DNA of 64,000 nucleotides, taken from DATARH01 sp963847345. GTDB lineage: Bacteria; Pseudomonadota; Alphaproteobacteria; ATCC43930; CGMCC-115725. Shown piece by piece: positions 17,212-25,807 of this stretch (its first letter is position 1; each line of letters begins with the position of its first letter). The translations under genes were made by a program, and so were the position numbers. Under the pieces are notes generated by a model. That model ran no database searches, was not told the DNA's origin, and saw nothing but the letters and a program-made list of their open reading frames with translations. The stretch is taken from the NCBI GenBank assembly GCA_963847345.1, contig CAWJZU010000019.1:1-64000 (forward strand), written 5' to 3'.

Positions 17212-18506
17212 GTGGGGTCGATCATCAGCGCTGGCTGCTGCTGCGGGTTGCGGCGCAAAATCTCGGTAGGCGGCGCGGGTCGGGCGCTGTTGCTTGGGCT
17301 CGCGGTGACGCTCAGCACCGGCATTTGGTTCGCCAGCTTTGTCGCGGGCTGGGCGTTGCGCGACGGGATCGCTACGAGCTTCGCACGAATGGGTGCGGAC
17401 TTGGTTGTGGTGCCGCGCGCGACATTGGTGAACCTGACCTCGAGTCTCCTGACGGTGCAGCCGACCGACGCGACACTGGACGTTGCATTGCAACAGGAGT
17501 TGGCCGCTATCGGCGGTATCGCCCGAATCGCGCCGCAGCGCCTCGTGCCCTCGCTCGTTGACGGTCGCTCGGTCTCGCTGATCGCATTCGACCCGGAACA
17601 GGATTTTTCGGTCCAGCCTTGGCTGGCCGAACGCCGCCCGGGCGGTTGACCGACGACGCAATGATCGCCGGCTTTGGCATGCCCGGGAAGCTCGGGGAGC
17701 GGCTCGCCGTTTGCGGCCGGCCGCTGCGAATCGACGGACGGCTTGCGAAAACCGGCGTTGGCCCATTCGACAACGCCTATTTCGTCAGCTTTGATGCTCT
17801 TGCCGCGATTGTCGCCTTCTGCCGCGGTTCCGGTCAGCCGCCGGCCGGCAACGCCGCCTCGCCGACACCCGCCGCCGAAGCGGCTCTGGTCGACGCGGCG
17901 CAGGCGCCCCACGCCGCATGCGCGGCCGACCTGCCGCTCGAACGCGTTTCCGCCTTTCTGGTGCAGCTTGCGCCGAGCGCGCGCATCGAGGACGTCAAAT
18001 TCGCGATTGCCCGCCTTCCCGATATCCGGATCGTGGAAGGCAACACAGTCCTCACCTCGTCGCGGCAGGCGCTAAATTGGCTACTGGTAGGCATCGCCGT
18101 GTTCGCGGCGGTGCAGGTCGCGGCGCTGCTGACCGTGCTATCGCTGCTGTTTTCGGCGACGATCAAGGAGCGTTACCGCGAATTCGGCCTGTTGCGCGCT
18201 GTCGGTGCAACGCCCAACCAGTTAATGGCGGTGGTTCTCGGTGAGGCGGCGATCGTAACGGGGCTGGGAGGTCTCGCTGGGCTCGGGCTCGGCGCTGCGA
18301 TCCTGTTGAGCTTCGCCCGTTCGCTCGGCTTCTATTTCGATCTGCTCGGCATTCCCTTTGCGTGGCCGAGCGCCGCCGTGCTCGGAACCGGCGCGGTCGC
18401 CGCGGTATTCTTCTCGACCATGCTCGGCCTATGCGGAGCTGTCGGCCCGGGATGGCGTCTTCGCCGGATCGAGCCTTACGAGTTGATTCGGACGGAAGCA
18501 CGCTGA
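17212..18506 (+). CDS. FtsX/MacB-type ABC permease (frameshifted)
   Basis: The frames together give an ABC permease of the FtsX/MacB/LolE type. There is an N-terminal membrane helix ('ALLLGLAVTLSTGIWFASF'), a large extracytoplasmic domain of about 250 residues, then three C-terminal helices ('WLLVGIAVFAAVQVAALL', 'VVLGEAAIVTGLGGLAGLG', 'VLGTGAVAAVFFSTMLGL'). It carries the coupling segment 'KERYREFGLLRAVGATPNQ', diagnostic for FtsX. A frameshift near 17640 splits the extracytoplasmic domain. A second near 17270 cuts off the real N-terminus, where another frame reads 'WLLLRVAAQNLGRRR'. The start at 17212 is therefore provisional. It pairs with the ATPase that starts 2 nt downstream. These transporters often do mechanical work on extracytoplasmic proteins rather than import. 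Confidence 0.7.
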
Positions 18507-18507
18507 C

Positions 18508-19911
18508 GTGATCCTGTCGGCGGGGGGCCTGCGCAAGACATACGGCGGCATAACCGCTTCCGAGGCGGTCCGCGATGCCAGCCTGGAGCTGCGCCCCGGA
18601 GAATTCGTGTCGATTGTTGGGCGGTCGGGCTCCGGCAAATCGACGCTTCTGGCAATGATCGGGGGATTGCTCCGGCCGACCGGCGGCCATGTTACGTTCG
18701 ACGGCACGGACCTTTGGGCACTGTCCGAGGCCGAACGCGCGGCATTTCGCTGCCGGCATCTGGGCTTTGTCTTTCAATTCCCAAGTCTGCTGCCGGATTT
18801 GAGCGCCGTCGACAATGTCGCGGTCCCGGCGCTGCTCGGGCGCACAATGGCGCCCCGGGACGCCAACCAGCGCGCTGTTGCGCTGCTCGCCCAGGTGGGC
18901 CTTGCCAACCGGACCACTGCCTTTCCGGGAGAGCTGTCCGGCGGTGAGCAGCGCCGGGTTGCGATCGCCCGGGCGCTGATCAATACGCCCTCGCTGCTGC
19001 TGGCCGACGAGCCGACCAGTGATCTTGACGAGGATACCGAAGCTGAAATCATCGAGTTGATCGAGGAACTGCAGCTCAGCTCGGGCTTCGGGATCATCCT
19101 CGTCACACACGCACTGGATTTGGCCGGCAGGGCACAACGCAGCTATGAAATGCGCGATGCTGTGCTTGCGCCGTTTGTTTTACCGCACTTTCGCAACGCG
19201 GGACCGACGCAACAAGGCCGGCTCGCGCGATTATCGCCGATTGCGGCGGCGCCGGCATTTATCGCAGTGAGCGATCAATCGCTGCGGCTTGGGACCGATA
19301 TCTGGAGCGTGTTGAGAGCAGTACTGCTCAGTGGCATTTTGCTGACCGGTTTCGTGCTGTTGGCAAACTTCGTGATCGCGAAATACCAGGAATTGAACCT
19401 TCGCGAACGCGACGCACGACTCGCCAGGCTGGCCGATATGGCGTTCACGCGTTTGCAAAGCGAAATCGTGTCGATTGCCGATCTCGGCGGCGGCCGCTAT
19501 GAACTTGCGCTCTCGCTGTCAAACGCTTCTGGCAAGGAGCAGCCGCTGTACGTCATGGCTCCGGACATGCGGGCTTACGTACAGGTCGGCAAGGTGTGGC
19601 AGGAGTTGCCGTTGCGACCGGCCGAGGACAGCGTTTCCGGTGTGGTCAAGATGGATGGCACCCACACTTACCGTTATTCTTTCGAGGCCAGGCTAGACGG
19701 TTTCACACAGCTTTTGCCGAATTATATGCACATACGTTTCTCGGATACGATGCTCGTCAGCCCGAGCAGCGTGCCGCAGACCGACCTCTTCGAGCGGAAG
19801 GACAATTACTATGTATATCTTAAGCCGTTCGATGCGTCTGATGAGGCAATTTTGAAGCGCATAAAGTTTATGGGCAGACCGCCAGTGTGGATCCCGATGC
19901 CCCCGCACTAG
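18508..19911 (+). CDS. ABC ATPase fused to a membrane-anchored extracytoplasmic domain
   Basis: Residues 1-220 are a LolD/MacB-type ABC ATPase: Walker A 'GRSGSGKST', Q-loop 'FVFQFPSLLPDL', signature 'LSGGEQRRVAIARAL', Walker B 'LLLADEPTSDLDED' and the switch His in 'ILVTHALDL'. The frame then continues for about 245 residues with one transmembrane helix ('AVLLSGILLTGFVLLANFVI', about residues 272-291), a coiled segment and a strand-rich domain ('YELALSLSNASGKEQPLYV', 'YRYSFEARLDGFTQLLPNY'). I do not recognise this second domain, and such a fusion is unusual. Frameshifts are frequent in this window, so two genes merged by a lost stop cannot be excluded. The stop lies in CTAG beside an IS-end-like sequence, so the C-terminus may be truncated. 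Confidence 0.75.
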   Translation: MILSAGGLRKTYGGITASEAVRDASLELRPGEFVSIVGRSGSGKSTLLAMIGGLLRPTGGHVTFDGTDLWALSEAERAAFRCRHLGFVFQFPSLLPDLSAVDNVAVPALLGRTMAPRDANQRAVALLAQVGLANRTTAFPGELSGGEQRRVAIARALINTPSLLLADEPTSDLDEDTEAEIIELIEELQLSSGFGIILVTHALDLAGRAQRSYEMRDAVLAPFVLPHFRNAGPTQQGRLARLSPIAAAPAFIAVSDQSLRLGTDIWSVLRAVLLSGILLTGFVLLANFVIAKYQELNLRERDARLARLADMAFTRLQSEIVSIADLGGGRYELALSLSNASGKEQPLYVMAPDMRAYVQVGKVWQELPLRPAEDSVSGVVKMDGTHTYRYSFEARLDGFTQLLPNYMHIRFSDTMLVSPSSVPQTDLFERKDNYYVYLKPFDASDEAILKRIKFMGRPPVWIPMPPH

Positions 19912-19932
19912 GGAAACGCCGAAATAGTCCGG
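19912..19932 (+). repeat. Possible solo IS5-type terminal repeat
   Basis: This 21-bp stretch closely resembles the left end of the IS5-type element at 53924: both begin GGAAAC, then a single variable base, CCGAA and, after a 2-nt gap, ATAG and CCGG. It is preceded by CTAG (19908-19911), which fits the YTAR target of IS5-group elements. No transposase follows and I find no second end nearby. It may be a relic left by deletion, or chance. Confidence 0.35.
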
Positions 19933-20368
19933 GTTTTGGCGGCAGGTTGCTGCGTGGCAATTAGATAAAAATTTACCGCTGGATTTGTGACGCAGGGCGG
20001 GCGTAGGCCGACCGAAGTCGCAAAATTTCAGCGGCGGCGCACTACGAAGCGGGCTGCGCGTCCGGCGATCGCGGCCGGCTGGATATCGGCGGTTCTCATG
20101 CCGATGGAGGAAACCGCACATCGGCCGCCGGCGACATCGCCGATTGCCGGATGAAGCTGTACATGAGTCTCCATCGGTCCGACGCGCCGGCCGTTGCCGC
20201 CGCCAAGGCCGGGTTCGCGACCGCTGCGAACTTGCCCGGACGCTCGGCCTAGAGCCGCTCGAGCACTTCTGAGCGCATCGGAACAGAGACGATCGCGCCG
20301 ATGTTTTAACAGCAGCGGCGGCCTGTCGCTGTGCGATTCCTCAACCTGGATCAAATGGAGATCCGCTG
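19933..20368. other. Intergenic region without a supported gene
   Basis: I see no gene in these about 430 bases. The stretch from 19960 to 19990 is locally AT-rich. The end of the region holds the leader and ribosome-binding site (GGAG, 11 nt before the ATG) of the secreted protein at 20369. Confidence 0.4.
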
Positions 20369-20758
20369 ATGGGCAACAAAATCAAAACGCTGGCACTTGG
20401 CGCCGCCATGGCGCTAGGCGTGTCGGGCGCAGCATTCGCGCAATGCGCGCCAGGTTACTACTGGTCGGGCGGCGCGTGCTATCCGAACTCGGCCCCGGGC
20501 GCCTACGCGCCGAACAATCCGGTCTCGGGCGCGGCCGCAGGGGCGAGCAGCGGCGCGCAACGCGGCTCCGAGGCGGCCGGCCCGGTCGGCGCGATCGTCG
20601 GCGGCGCGCTTGGCACCGCTGGCGGTGCGCTCGCGGGGACGACAAATATGCTGACCGGCGGCCCGAACGCAACAGTCGGATCGAGCGCGCCACCCCCGGC
20701 AGCCGGACCTTGTCCGCCGGGCCAAGTTTTCTATCAGGGCTATTGCTACCCACGGTAA
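20369..20758 (+). CDS. Small secreted Gly/Ala-rich protein, copy 1
   Basis: The 129-residue protein has a clear Sec signal peptide ('TLALGAAMALGVSGAAFAQ', cleavage after AFA near residue 24). Next comes a short Cys-containing segment ('CAPGYYWSGGACYP'), then a glycine-zipper-like central region ('GAAAGASSGAQRGSEAAG', 'AIVGGALGTAGGALAG') and a C-terminal 'CPPGQVFYQGYCYPR'. Cys pairs at both ends may form disulfides. Glycine-zipper segments insert in or pack against membranes, so this is probably periplasmic or envelope-associated. A shorter paralogue follows at 20990 with an almost identical start region. Function unknown. Confidence 0.65.
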   Translation: MGNKIKTLALGAAMALGVSGAAFAQCAPGYYWSGGACYPNSAPGAYAPNNPVSGAAAGASSGAQRGSEAAGPVGAIVGGALGTAGGALAGTTNMLTGGPNATVGSSAPPPAAGPCPPGQVFYQGYCYPR

Positions 20759-20765
20759 GCACCCG

Positions 20766-20787
20766 GGGCCGGCTTATAAGCCGGCCC
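20766..20787. other. Perfect 22-bp palindrome after copy 1
   Basis: GGGCCGGCTTA and its complement form a perfect palindrome 8 nt after the stop of the first secreted protein. It could form a hairpin in either transcript and may act as a terminator or mRNA-stabilising element. There is no T-run, so it is not a classical intrinsic terminator. Confidence 0.4.
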
Positions 20788-20989
20788 AAGCCTCAAGTCA
20801 CAGCGATCTCGCCGTACGCGACGGACCTCGGTCTCGAACACTGTTTCGCCGCCGCTGAGAAACGCACCAAGCCCTCGATGCACTAGCATTGCGCTCTCGA
20901 CCGAGGCCATCCGCGCGGAATGACGTGAAGACGATGGTTGAGTTGGCGCGCGTGTGATATATCAGCTGAGGCGAAACGGAGATTTGCTG

Positions 20990-21307
20990 ATGGGCAACAA
21001 GCCGAAGATGCTGGCGCTTGGCGTCGCTTTGGCGATCGGCGTGTCGGGCGCGGCCTTGGCGCAGGCTTACGCGCCAAACAATCCGGTTTCTGGCGCGGCG
21101 GCGGGTGCGTCAGCCGGCGCTACCCAGGGCGGCGCGGCTGCCGGTCCGATCGGCGCAATCGTTGGCGGCGCTCTTGGCACCGCGACCGGTACTCTATCTG
21201 GTACAACAAACATGATTACCGGCGCACCGACGACAGCGGTTGGACCCGCTGGGACCTGTCCGGCCGGCTACGTGCTGTATCAGGGTTATTGCTATCAGCG
21301 GCGATAG
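20990..21307 (+). CDS. Small secreted Gly/Ala-rich protein, copy 2
   Basis: The 105-residue protein is a tandem paralogue of the gene at 20369. It shares the signal peptide pattern ('MLALGVALAIGVSGAALAQ'), 'YAPNNPVSGAAAGASAG', 'GPIGAIVGGALGTATG', 'GTTNMITGAP' and the C-terminal 'CPAGYVLYQGYCYQRR'. It lacks the N-terminal Cys segment of copy 1. I chose ATG 20990 rather than 20954, because the same GGAGAT...GCTG leader precedes the ATG in both copies. The pair probably arose by duplication. Predicted to be exported and to pack through glycine zippers; function unknown. Confidence 0.65.
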   Translation: MGNKPKMLALGVALAIGVSGAALAQAYAPNNPVSGAAAGASAGATQGGAAAGPIGAIVGGALGTATGTLSGTTNMITGAPTTAVGPAGTCPAGYVLYQGYCYQRR

Positions 21308-21335
21308 CGACGAGTCGCGAAGCGCCGTGAAGGCA

Positions 21336-21357
21336 CCCGGCCGGCAGACCGGCCGGG
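21336..21357 (+). terminator. GC hairpin after copy 2
   Basis: CCCGGCCGG and CCGGCCGGG form a perfect 9-bp stem around CAGA, 28 nt after the stop of copy 2 and 4 nt before the convergent MoaD-like stop. There is no clear T-run on either strand. It probably ends or protects transcripts from both sides. Confidence 0.45.
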
Positions 21358-21361
21358 CTAC

Positions 21362-21610
21362 TCAGCCGCCGCCGATCTTCGGGATCAGCACGATCTCGCT
21401 GTCGGGCCCGAGCGGAGCTTGCCAGGCGTCCTGGTAGATCTCGCCGTCGATCGCGACGGCCATCCCCTCATCGATCTGATTTCCGAGCCCCGGAAAGCGC
21501 CGATCCAGTTCGGCGATCATGCGGCGGACCGTATCCGCCTCGATCTCGAACACGGTTTCGCCGCCGGTAAAGCGGCGCGCCGCCATTCCGGCCAGGGTTA
21601 CGCGGGGCAT
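21362..21610 (-). CDS. MoaD/ThiS-family sulfur-carrier-like protein
   Basis: The 82-residue protein has the ubiquitin-like layout: 'RFTGGETVFEIEADTVRRM' at the start, 'LDRRFPGLGNQIDEGM', 'AVAIDGEIYQDAW' and 'SEIVLIPKIGGG' at the end. A C-terminal Gly-Gly is needed in MoaD/ThiS for thiocarboxylate formation. MoaD delivers sulfur to molybdopterin. It lies just downstream of the large subunit of a molybdenum hydroxylase on the same strand, though a repeat element intervenes. It could serve cofactor assembly for that enzyme; this is inferred. The start is ATG 21610. Confidence 0.65.
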   Translation of the reverse strand: MPRVTLAGMAARRFTGGETVFEIEADTVRRMIAELDRRFPGLGNQIDEGMAVAIDGEIYQDAWQAPLGPDSEIVLIPKIGGG

Positions 21611-21613
21611 CGG

Positions 21614-21757
21614 CCCCTCACCCTGTCCCTCTCCCCGTAAACGGGGAGAGGCAACCCGGTGGCGGCGCCGGACGCAGTTCATCAACCAAATGCCTCGCAG
21701 AAAAACGCAACTCCCTCCTCCTCTCCCCGCACGCGGCGAGAGGGTCGGGGTGAGGGG
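21614..21757. repeat. Intergenic inverted-repeat element
   Basis: The outer ends are imperfect inverted repeats (CCCCTCACCC...GGGGTGAGGGG). Each flank has its own hairpin (CTCTCCCCG...CGGGGAGAG, and CTCTCCCCGC...GCGGCGAGAG). This is a REP/MITE-like unit of a kind common between alphaproteobacterial genes. A related single hairpin lies at 24091. Confidence 0.6.
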
Positions 21758-21773
21758 CGCGGCGAGACAAGGT

Positions 21774-24066
21774 CTACTCCGCCGCGAGCCGGGGTGGCTC
21801 GTGCGCGTCGAGGGCGGCGCGCAGCTTCGGCGGCGACATCGGCAGATCGCGCATGCGCACGCCGGTCGCGTCGAGGATCGCGTTGGCGACCGCCGCCATC
21901 GGCGGCACGATCGGCACCTCGCCGACGCCGCGGGCACCGAACGGATGGCGCGGGTTCGGCACCTCGACCATCACCGCCTCGATCATCGGCAGGTCGGACG
22001 CCACGGGCACGCGATAATCGAGGAAGCCGGCGTTATCGAGCCGCCCGTCCTTGTCGTAGACATACTCCTCGTTGAGCGCCCATCCGATGCCCTGGGTCAC
22101 GCCGCCCTGGATCTGGCCCTCGACATAGCTCGGGTGGATCGCGCGGCCGACGTCCTGCACCGCCGTATAACGCAGGATCTTGACGTGTCCGGTTTCGCGA
22201 TCGACTTCGACGTCGCAGATATGCGTCGCGAAACCGGCCCCGGCGCCCTGCGCGTTGATCGACACCTCGGCGCTGATCGGGCCGCCGGTGCGCCCGGCCT
22301 TCAGCGCGATCTCCTGCAGCGACAGGGGCTCGAAGCTACCGGCGTTCGGGCCGGCCGGATAGGCTTTCCCGTCTTTCCACTCGACCGCCTCGGGGCTGAT
22401 GTCCCAGATCTGCGCGGCGCGCTTCTTGAGCTCGACGACCACCTTTTCTGCCGCCTGCGTGACCGCCATGCCGGTCGCGAAGGTGACGCGGCTGCCGCCC
22501 GTCAGGAAGCAGTAGCCGGCCTGCGCGGTATCGCCGACCACCGGGCGCACCCGTTCGTAGGGGATGCCGAGCACCTCGGCCGCCATCATCGCCATCGAGG
22601 CACGCGAGCCGCCGATATCGGGGTTGCCCTCGACGACACTGGCCGTGCCGTCCTCGTTGACGTGGACGGTCGCGCTCGAACTCGCCGCCGATGTTGAACC
22701 AGAAGCCCGAGGCGATGCCGCGTCCCTGGTTCGGCCCGAGGCGCGTCTCCAAATGCTTGTGCGCCTTCGCCGCCTCGATCGTCTGCATATAGCCGATATT
22801 GGCCCAGGTCGGCCCGTGCGCCGCCTTGGTGCCGTCCTTCGCCGCGTTGATCTCGCGCAGCTTGAGCGGGTCGATCTTCAGTTCACGGGCGAGTTCGTCG
22901 AGACAGCTCTCGGTGCCGAACGTCGAGTTCGGTGCGCCGGGCGCACGGTAGGCGGCGACCTTCGGCCGGTTCGAGACGACATCGTAGCCGACGATGTTGA
23001 CATGCGGGATATCGTACATCGCGAAGCCGCACATGCAGGCCGGTCCGACCGGCGAGCCCGGGAACGCGCCGGCCTGCAGCTTGACGACGAGTTCGGCCGC
23101 CACCAGCCTTCCGTCCTTCTTGGCGCCGAGCTTGACTTCGTAAACGCCGCCCGCGGCCGGGCCGCTGGCGCGAAACACCTCTTCGCGGCTCATTACGAGC
23201 TTGACCGGGCGCCCGGCCTTCTTCGACAGCGCCAGCGCGACCGGCTCCAGATAGACGAGCGTCTTGCCGCCGAACCCGCCACCGATCTCGGCTGGGATCG
23301 CGCGGATATTGGCCATGTCGACGCCGAGCAGCTTGGCGCAGTAGGCGCGCACCATGAACTGGCCCTGGCTCGAACTCCAGATTGTGACCTGCCCGTCGGC
23401 CGCCGCCGACACGACGCAGGCGTGCGGCTCGATATAGGCCTGATGCACCGGCTGGCTCGTATAGCGGCGCTCGATCGTGACCTCGGCCTCCCGCCAGCCC
23501 TGCGAGAAATCGCCCTTAACAAAGGTGATGCGCTTAGCGACGTTCGACGCCGCCGCCGGCTTCGGATCGACGCCTTGTGTGTAGAGATCGTCGTGCAGTA
23601 CCGGCGCATCCGGCCTCATCGCGTCCTCGACGTCGATGACGTGCGGCAGCACCTCGTACTCGACCTCGATCAAGTCGACCGCTTCGCCGGCGATCCAGGG
23701 TTCGGTCGCCGCAACGGCCGCAACGGCATGACCTTCGTACAGGGCCTTGTCGCGCGCCATGCAGTTGCGCGACAGGTCGCGGAAGTTCATCGGCCCCTCG
23801 CCGACAAAGGCTTCCTCGGACGCGATCTCCGGAAAATCCGTTGCCGTGACGACGGCCTTGACCCCCGGCAGGGCCAGCGCCTTCTGCGTGTGGATCGCCT
23901 TGATCCGGGCGTGCGCGTGTGGGCTGCGCTTGATCTTGGCCCACAGCATTCCGGGCATTGTCATGTCGGCGCCGAAATTCGCGCGCCCGATGACCTTTTC
24001 GACCCCATCCGGACGGATCGGCCGTGTGCCGACGACCTTCAGAGAAGCCTTATCGAGATACGACAT
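21774..24066 (-). CDS. Molybdenum hydroxylase large subunit (xanthine dehydrogenase family, one frameshift)
   Basis: After correcting one +1 shift at 22678-22683 (GAACTC to GACTC) this is a 763-residue molybdopterin-binding subunit. Visible are 'FGADMTMPGMLWAKIKRSP' at the start, 'YTSQPVHQAYIEPHACV', the cofactor loop 'PAEIGGGFGGKTLVYLEP', 'VAAYRAPGAPNSTFGTES', and the catalytic Glu in 'FGARGVGEVPIVPP'. The loop lacks the Cys of CO dehydrogenase (AYRCSFR), so it is not CoxL. It would hydroxylate an aromatic or purine-like substrate with Mo-MPT, passing electrons to the FeS and FAD subunits upstream in the operon. Start ATG 24066 follows GGAG. Substrate unknown. Confidence 0.8.
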
Positions 24067-24090
24067 GCGCTGATCTCCATAATGCATGAT

Positions 24091-24115
24091 CCCTCTCCCG
24101 CATCGCGGGAGAGGG
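24091..24115. repeat. Hairpin repeat inside the hydroxylase operon
   Basis: CCCTCTCCCGC and GCGGGAGAGGG form a perfect 11-bp stem around ATC. It lies in the 200-nt spacer between the 2Fe-2S and large-subunit genes and is related to the repeat at 21614. It may modulate relative expression of the two genes. The rest of the spacer holds no gene. Confidence 0.55.
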
Positions 24116-24267
24116 TTTCGAGCGAGTAAGCCTTTCGCCCGCGGTCTTGACGAGCAGGGCGGCGGATGAGGCTATCTAAGCCATTGCCGGCCCGCGCCTG
24201 CCGAGCGCGTCGCGCCGGGGCCGCGCTCTCCCGCGGAGCGAGAGAGCATTGATGGCGGTATGGACGC

Positions 24268-24774
24268 CTAGACGGCACCCGGCCGGGCCTCGCTGCCGCT
24301 GTCGCCGCGCATCACCGCGGCGGCGTCGAGCACGGCGCGCACGATTTTGTCGTAGCCGGTGCAGCGGCACAGATTGCCGGCGAGCCAGTAGCGGGTTTCT
24401 TCCTCGGTCGGGTTGAGGTTGTGGTCGAGCAGCGCCTTGGCCGCGACGATGAACCCTGGCGTGCAGAAACCGCATTGCAGCGCCGCGTGCTCGAGAAACT
24501 TTTGCTGCACCGGGTGCAGCCGGTCGCCCTCCGCGATGCCTTCGATGGTCGTGATCTTGCGCCCCTCGGCCTCGACGCCGAGCATCAGGCACGAGCACAC
24601 GATCTCGCCGTCGCAGATGATCGTGCAGGCGCCGCAGTCGCCCGAACCGCAGCCTTCCTTGCTGCCGGTCAGGTTCAGCTCGTCGCGCAGCACGTCGAGC
24701 ATCGTCTGCTGCGCCTCGCAGAGGTATTCGACCGGCTCTCCGTTGATGACAGTCGTTACGTGATGCTTGCTCAT
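24268..24774 (-). CDS. 2Fe-2S subunit of molybdenum hydroxylase
   Basis: The 168-residue protein has both iron-sulfur motifs of this family. The plant-ferredoxin-type site is 'GCGSGDCGACTIICDGE' plus the following Cys in 'VCSCLMLG'. The helical-domain site is 'CGFCTPGFIVAA' with 'GNLCRCTGYDKIV'. It carries electrons from the Mo centre to FAD. It lies between the FAD subunit (upstream, 24 nt) and the large subunit (downstream, 201 nt). The start is ATG 24774; a TTG two codons upstream is less likely. The frame is intact. Confidence 0.9.
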   Translation of the reverse strand: MSKHHVTTVINGEPVEYLCEAQQTMLDVLRDELNLTGSKEGCGSGDCGACTIICDGEIVCSCLMLGVEAEGRKITTIEGIAEGDRLHPVQQKFLEHAALQCGFCTPGFIVAAKALLDHNLNPTEEETRYWLAGNLCRCTGYDKIVRAVLDAAAVMRGDSGSEARPGAV

Positions 24775-24798
24775 TCTCAAACAGCTCCCGAAATCGTG

Positions 24799-25668
24799 TC
24801 AGCGCGCCGCCGCGCGCTCGAAGGCTTGTGCCGCCACCCGTCGCGCCAGCACCCCGGCGATCTTGGTGCGGTATTCGATCGTGCCGCGCTTGTCGGTGAT
24901 CGGCTTGCAGGCGGCCTGCGCCGCGGCGTCGAGGGCCTTCAGCGTATTCTCGTCGAGTTTGTGGCCGATCAGCGCCTGAGCCGCGGCATCGACAACGAGC
25001 TGCGTCGGCGCGACGGCGCCGAGCACGACGCGCGCATCGGCGCAGGTCCCGTTCGAGTTCAACGTCACGTTGACGGCAACGCCGACCACCGCGATGTCCA
25101 TCTCGGTGCGCGGGATGAAGCGCTGATAGGCGTCGCATTGGCGCGGCTTCGGCTTGGGAATCTTGAATTCGACGACGAATTCTCCCTTTTCGAGCGAGGT
25201 GCGCCCCGGCCCCGTGACGATGTTCTCGACCGGCACCTCGCGCTTGCCGTTCGGTCCCGCGACAACGGCAAGCGCCCGCGCCGCGATGACTGGCGGCACG
25301 CTGTCGGCGGCAGGCGACGCGTTGCACAGATTGCCGGCAATCGAAGCGCGCCCCTGAATCTGCGTCGAGCCAATCAGATCGACCCCTTCGACAATGCCGG
25401 GCCAGGCATGTTCAAGCCGCTCGTCGGCGCTGATCATGACGCCGGGAGTGGCGGCGCCGATCACGAAATAGTCACCCTCCTCGCGGATCCCGATGATACC
25501 CGGAATGCGCTTGGTATCGACGATCAGATCGGGCTTCAGCCGTCCGCTCTTCAGCTGGACCAACAGATCGGTCCCGCCGGACAAGACCCTCGTTTGACCG
25601 GCGGCGGCGGCCAGTGCCTTGACAGCCTCATCGATCGTCGCCGGCGCTGTGTAGCTGACCCTCGGCAT
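24799..25668 (-). CDS. FAD subunit of molybdenum hydroxylase
   Basis: The 289-residue protein belongs to the CoxM/CutM-type FAD-binding family: 'AAGQTRVLSGGTDLLVQLK' holds the FAD pyrophosphate loop, 'ASIAGNLCNASPAADSVPP' the second FAD contact, and the C-terminal domain has 'VVLGAVAPTQLVVDAA'. It accepts electrons from the 2Fe-2S subunit and passes them on, probably to NAD or a quinone. It is the first gene of the minus-strand operon, with a good ribosome-binding site (AGGAGAG) before ATG 25668. The frame is intact. Confidence 0.9.
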   Translation of the reverse strand: MPRVSYTAPATIDEAVKALAAAAGQTRVLSGGTDLLVQLKSGRLKPDLIVDTKRIPGIIGIREEGDYFVIGAATPGVMISADERLEHAWPGIVEGVDLIGSTQIQGRASIAGNLCNASPAADSVPPVIAARALAVVAGPNGKREVPVENIVTGPGRTSLEKGEFVVEFKIPKPKPRQCDAYQRFIPRTEMDIAVVGVAVNVTLNSNGTCADARVVLGAVAPTQLVVDAAAQALIGHKLDENTLKALDAAAQAACKPITDKRGTIEYRTKIAGVLARRVAAQAFERAAAR

Positions 25669-25807
25669 GTTCTCTCCTGAAAATGACACGGCGATGCGCC
25701 AACCCGGTCTCTCCCTCCTACTTCCCACCGGCGGAGAGGAGCGGGACAGACCCGGTCGGGCGCCGCATGGTGCTGGCTTACACTACCGGCACCGTCGGCG
25801 TGAAGCC

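Noticed and set aside
20766..20787. Classical intrinsic terminator
   Set aside because: The palindrome is perfect but has no T-run on either side.
21774..24066. Calling the molybdenum hydroxylase a CO dehydrogenase
   Set aside because: The active-site loop reads AYRAPG without the Cys of form I CO dehydrogenase.
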